From positions 1 through 16,537 of the forward strand of contig JBDSTZ010000353.1 in NCBI GenBank assembly GCA_039927975.1: DNA of 16,537 nucleotides. The letters run 5' to 3'. The position numbers were made by a program, and so were the translations under genes. The stretch is from JBDSTZ01 sp039927975 (lineage in GTDB: Bacteria; Pseudomonadota; Gammaproteobacteria; Burkholderiales; Burkholderiaceae_D). The notes under the pieces are model-generated. The model worked only from the letters and a program-made list of their open reading frames with translations. It was not told the origin of the DNA and made no database searches. Below, piece by piece: positions 14,599 to 16,537 of this stretch. Position 1 is the stretch's first letter; every line of letters begins with the position of its first letter.

Positions 14599-15403
14599 GG
14601 TGACGGCGCGCCACTCCCTCTCCGTCCGCCCGATCGCAGCCGCCGTCGCCAGCCTGGCCGCCCGCTGCCTGCTGGCTTTGCCCGGCCTGGCGTTTGCCCA
14701 GGCCGCCCCTGCGCCCAACCCGGCGCCTGCGACCAACCCGGCGCCTGCGATCAGCGCGCCGGGCTCCGCGCCCGCCGCCAAGCCCGCCGCCCCCGCCGCC
14801 AAGCCCGGCGTGGCGATCAAACCGGTGCCCAAGGTGGCCGATGTGGTCAATTGGGCGCAATTGTCGCCGGCGCAGAAAGTGGCGCTCGAACCGCTTGAAC
14901 CGCGCTGGAGCAAGCTCGAAAGTCCGACGCGCCAAAAATGGCTGGGGATCGCCCAGATATTCGCTTCGCTCAAGCCGGAAGACCAGCAGCGCATGCATGA
15001 AAAGATGCGCGATTACGTCAAGCTGTCGGCCGACGAGCGCCGCGTCATCCGCGAGAATTACAGCAAAAGCAAGAAAATCGACCCGAGCCAGAAGTCGGCG
15101 CAGTGGGAGCAATATCAGCAACTGCCGGAAGAGCAGAAGCAAAAGCTCGCCGCCGAGGCCGCCGCTGCCGCAGCGGCCAAGAAGAAAGTGACGGCGCTGC
15201 CGCCGGCCAGCAAGCCGCAGGCCAAAACGGTCGCGCCGGTCAAGCGGCCCCTGCCGCCCGAACTGGGCTGCCCGCCCGGCAGCGTCAAGAATCCCGCCAC
15301 GTCGGGGCCCGGCTGCGTCGCCGCGCCCGCCGTGACGCCACCGGCGGCGACGCCACCTGCCGCGCCGGCCGCCGTCGCCGTTCCCGCTACCAATGCAAAA
15401 TAG
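14552..15403 (+). CDS. Exported DUF3106 domain protein
   Basis: This 283-residue protein has a long signal peptide ending in LALPGLAFA (cleavage after residue 49), then an Ala/Pro/Lys-rich stretch (about 50-90), the DUF3106 region (about 95-200) and a Pro/Ala-rich tail. The DUF3106 part shows spaced Trp-Leu units: NWAQLSPAQKVALEPLEPRW, QKWLGIAQIFASLKPEDQQR and QWEQYQQLPEEQKQKL. It is probably periplasmic and helical; its function is unknown. The ATG at 14552 overlaps DUF3619 by 47 nt and lacks a good ribosome-binding site. A GTG at 14600, two nt after the DUF3619 stop, gives a more usual 33-residue signal peptide and may be the true start. Its end overlaps the RDD gene by 11 nt. Perfect short repeats lie in the linker at 14715-14750. 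Confidence 0.85.
   Translation: MASTLTLSSVSSAVNKVTARHSLSVRPIAAAVASLAARCLLALPGLAFAQAAPAPNPAPATNPAPAISAPGSAPAAKPAAPAAKPGVAIKPVPKVADVVNWAQLSPAQKVALEPLEPRWSKLESPTRQKWLGIAQIFASLKPEDQQRMHEKMRDYVKLSADERRVIRENYSKSKKIDPSQKSAQWEQYQQLPEEQKQKLAAEAAAAAAAKKKVTALPPASKPQAKTVAPVKRPLPPELGCPPGSVKNPATSGPGCVAAPAVTPPAATPPAAPAAVAVPATNAK
14715..14750 (+). repeat. Two perfect tandem 18-bp repeats in the DUF3106 gene
   Basis: ccaacccggcgcctgcga occurs twice head to tail (14715-14732 and 14733-14750), in frame, encoding repeated Asn-Pro-Ala-Pro-Ala units. A second pair, cccgccgccaagcccg, lies at 14771-14786 and 14792-14807. The linker length is therefore likely to vary between strains. Confidence 0.8.
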
Positions 15404-15908
15404 TAAGTCGCCCTACCCCACACCCACCGTCCAGCGGCGCCTCATTTCCATGGTTTATGAATCGCTGCTGTTCGTGGCGGTCGAGGCGCTGGCGATGTTC
15501 ATCTACCTGATGGCCACCCGCAACCAGCACACGCCCTTCATCGACCACGGCCGCAACGCGCTGTTCTTCCTGGTGGGGGCCGCGTATTTCATCTATTGCT
15601 GGACCGATAGCGGCCACACGCTGGCCATGAAAACCTGGCGCATCAAACTGGTCAAGGTGGGTTACGCCAAGCTGCCGCTGCGCGCGGCCGTGCTGCGCTA
15701 CCTGCTGGCGTGGGGCTGGTTCCTGCCGGCGATCGTGGTGTGCTATGCGTTCGGCATCAAGGACAAGGGCGCGGTCGGGATTGCGCTCGCGGTCGGCGTC
15801 GTGGTGTGGGCATTGACCGCGTTTCTCGACAAGGATCGCCAGTTCCTGCATGACAAAGTGGCGGGCACACGGCTGATCACGCTGCCCAAGGCGGGCAAGA
15901 AGAGCTGA
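15393..15908 (+). CDS. RDD family integral membrane protein
   Basis: This 171-residue membrane protein has four predicted helices, at about 18-40, 56-71, 103-122 and 127-145. The RDD family pattern is visible: an Arg pair before helix 1 (VQRRLISMVYESLLF), a central segment (GHTLAMKTWRIKLV), and a C-terminal RQFLHDKVAGTRLI corresponding to the common HD-x-x-A-x-T ending. At the site in helix 1 where the family usually has Asp, this protein has Tyr-Glu, a mild departure. Some RDD proteins act in sodium/proton exchange or solute transport, but most are uncharacterised. It is the last gene of the sigma operon; its ATG lies inside the end of the DUF3106 gene. A REP-like palindrome follows about 25 nt after the stop. 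Confidence 0.88.
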   Translation: MQNSKSPYPTPTVQRRLISMVYESLLFVAVEALAMFIYLMATRNQHTPFIDHGRNALFFLVGAAYFIYCWTDSGHTLAMKTWRIKLVKVGYAKLPLRAAVLRYLLAWGWFLPAIVVCYAFGIKDKGAVGIALAVGVVVWALTAFLDKDRQFLHDKVAGTRLITLPKAGKKS

Positions 15909-15933
15909 GTCGGATTTCCCCTTATCGACATCG

Positions 15934-15951
15934 TTCCCGCGCTGGCGGGAA
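15934..15951. repeat. REP-like palindrome, copy 2
   Basis: TTCCCGCGCTGGCGGGAA has the same 7-bp stem as the element at 8866-8883. It lies in the 76-nt gap between the convergent RDD gene and the pseudouridine-synthase-like gene and may stabilise one or both 3' ends. Confidence 0.6.
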
Positions 15952-15984
15952 ACCCCATCTCGCCGCTCAGCCGCCGGGGCCGAT

Positions 15985-16537
15985 TCAGAACTTCTCGTAT
16001 TCCTGCAAATAGCGCCACTGCCCGACCGGCAGGCTGGCCATCGGCACGCGGCCGATCCGGATGCGCTTGACCGACACCACTTTCAAACCCACCATGCGGC
16101 ACATGTGCAGCAGTTGGCCCGGGCGCACGCCCTTGAGGGCGAAGCGCAGGCGGTTCTCGTTCTGCCAGCTGACCTTCATCGGCGCCAGCGGCTTGCCGTT
16201 GAAGCTCATGCCGTGATTGAGCGCGGCCAGGCCGCCTTCGGCGATGGTGCCGCTCACTTCGACGATCAGCTCCTGCTCGACCCGCTGCTCTTCGCCGACC
16301 AGCTTGCGCGCGACGCGAAAATCCTGGGTGAACACCAGCAGCCCGCTGGCGCTCGATTCGATCGGCGAGGTCAGGGTCAGGTTGGACAGGTGGCGCTTGA
16401 GGAAGCGCTGATTGCCATGCTCGGCCAGCAGCAGCGTCTCGCGCGTCAGGCAGGTCAAGGGGTCCTGGCCACCGTCCTGCAGGCCGCCGTTGACGCCGGC
16501 CGGCTTGTGCAGCACGATCGTCACCGGCGCGATCTCG
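15985..16537 (-). CDS. RsuA/RluF-type pseudouridine synthase homologue, N-terminus cut by window edge
   Basis: This is the C-terminal 183 residues of a protein of the RsuA/RluB/E/F fold, whose members convert specific rRNA uridines to pseudouridine. Visible landmarks are the strand opening VTIVLHKPAGVNGG (equivalent to NKPxG), SGLLVFTQDFRVARKL (equivalent to GLLLLTnDg), EQELIVEVSG (equivalent to EKeYlV) and the ending RIRIGRVPMASLPVGQWRYL (equivalent to RiriGpl.L..l..G..R.L). The expected GRLD catalytic motif instead reads SPIE, with Glu encoded at 16357-16359 where the catalytic Asp should be. The S4 domain expected at the N-terminus lies past 16537; the reading frame is open to the edge. 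It may be a divergent subfamily using Glu, or a non-catalytic RNA-binding relative. Confidence 0.82.
   Translation of the reverse strand, partial: EIAPVTIVLHKPAGVNGGLQDGGQDPLTCLTRETLLLAEHGNQRFLKRHLSNLTLTSPIESSASGLLVFTQDFRVARKLVGEEQRVEQELIVEVSGTIAEGGLAALNHGMSFNGKPLAPMKVSWQNENRLRFALKGVRPGQLLHMCRMVGLKVVSVKRIRIGRVPMASLPVGQWRYLQEYEKF

Overview
The window looks like a chromosomal housekeeping segment of a high-GC betaproteobacterium. The protein sequences and the gene orders ilvI-ilvH-ilvC...pssA-leuA and sigma factor-DUF3619-DUF3106-RDD fit Burkholderiales, most likely Oxalobacteraceae (Massilia/Duganella-like). This placement is by recognition, not by a database search. I see no IS element, phage gene, CRISPR array, rRNA or tRNA.

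Layout. Positions 1-2020 (minus) carry rpsO and the first three quarters of pnp, with a strong hairpin between them. Positions 2208-6288 (plus) carry a small lipoprotein with an internal duplication, an orphan methyl-accepting chemotaxis protein, and two overlapping genes of unknown function (an anchored proline-rich envelope protein and a tryptophan-rich soluble protein). Positions 6338-13146 (minus) hold the branched-chain amino acid and phospholipid cluster: ilvI, ilvH and ilvC (acetolactate synthase and ketol-acid reductoisomerase), a strong terminator, a periplasmic SIMPL-domain protein, then pssA (phosphatidylserine synthase) and leuA (2-isopropylmalate synthase) behind their own promoter. 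In related genomes psd normally lies between ilvC and pssA; here it is absent and the SIMPL gene occupies the place. Positions 13147-13630 are a divergent control region with a good sigma-70 promoter and a leader of about 310 nt for ilvI, and a separate promoter candidate for the sigma gene. Positions 13631-15908 (plus) form a tightly overlapped operon: ECF-type sigma factor, DUF3619 single-pass membrane protein, exported DUF3106 protein and RDD membrane protein. The window ends in a 5'-truncated pseudouridine-synthase-like gene on the minus strand.

How it works together. IlvI and IlvH form acetolactate synthase, IlvC acts next in valine/isoleucine synthesis, and LeuA diverts 2-ketoisovalerate to leucine. 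PssA begins phosphatidylethanolamine synthesis. The sigma operon looks like an envelope regulatory unit in which the DUF3619 protein sits where an anti-sigma factor is usually found. The items most worth following are that operon, the ilvI leader, the unknown overlapping gene pair, the pseudouridine-synthase relative lacking the catalytic aspartate, and two copies of a REP-like palindrome.
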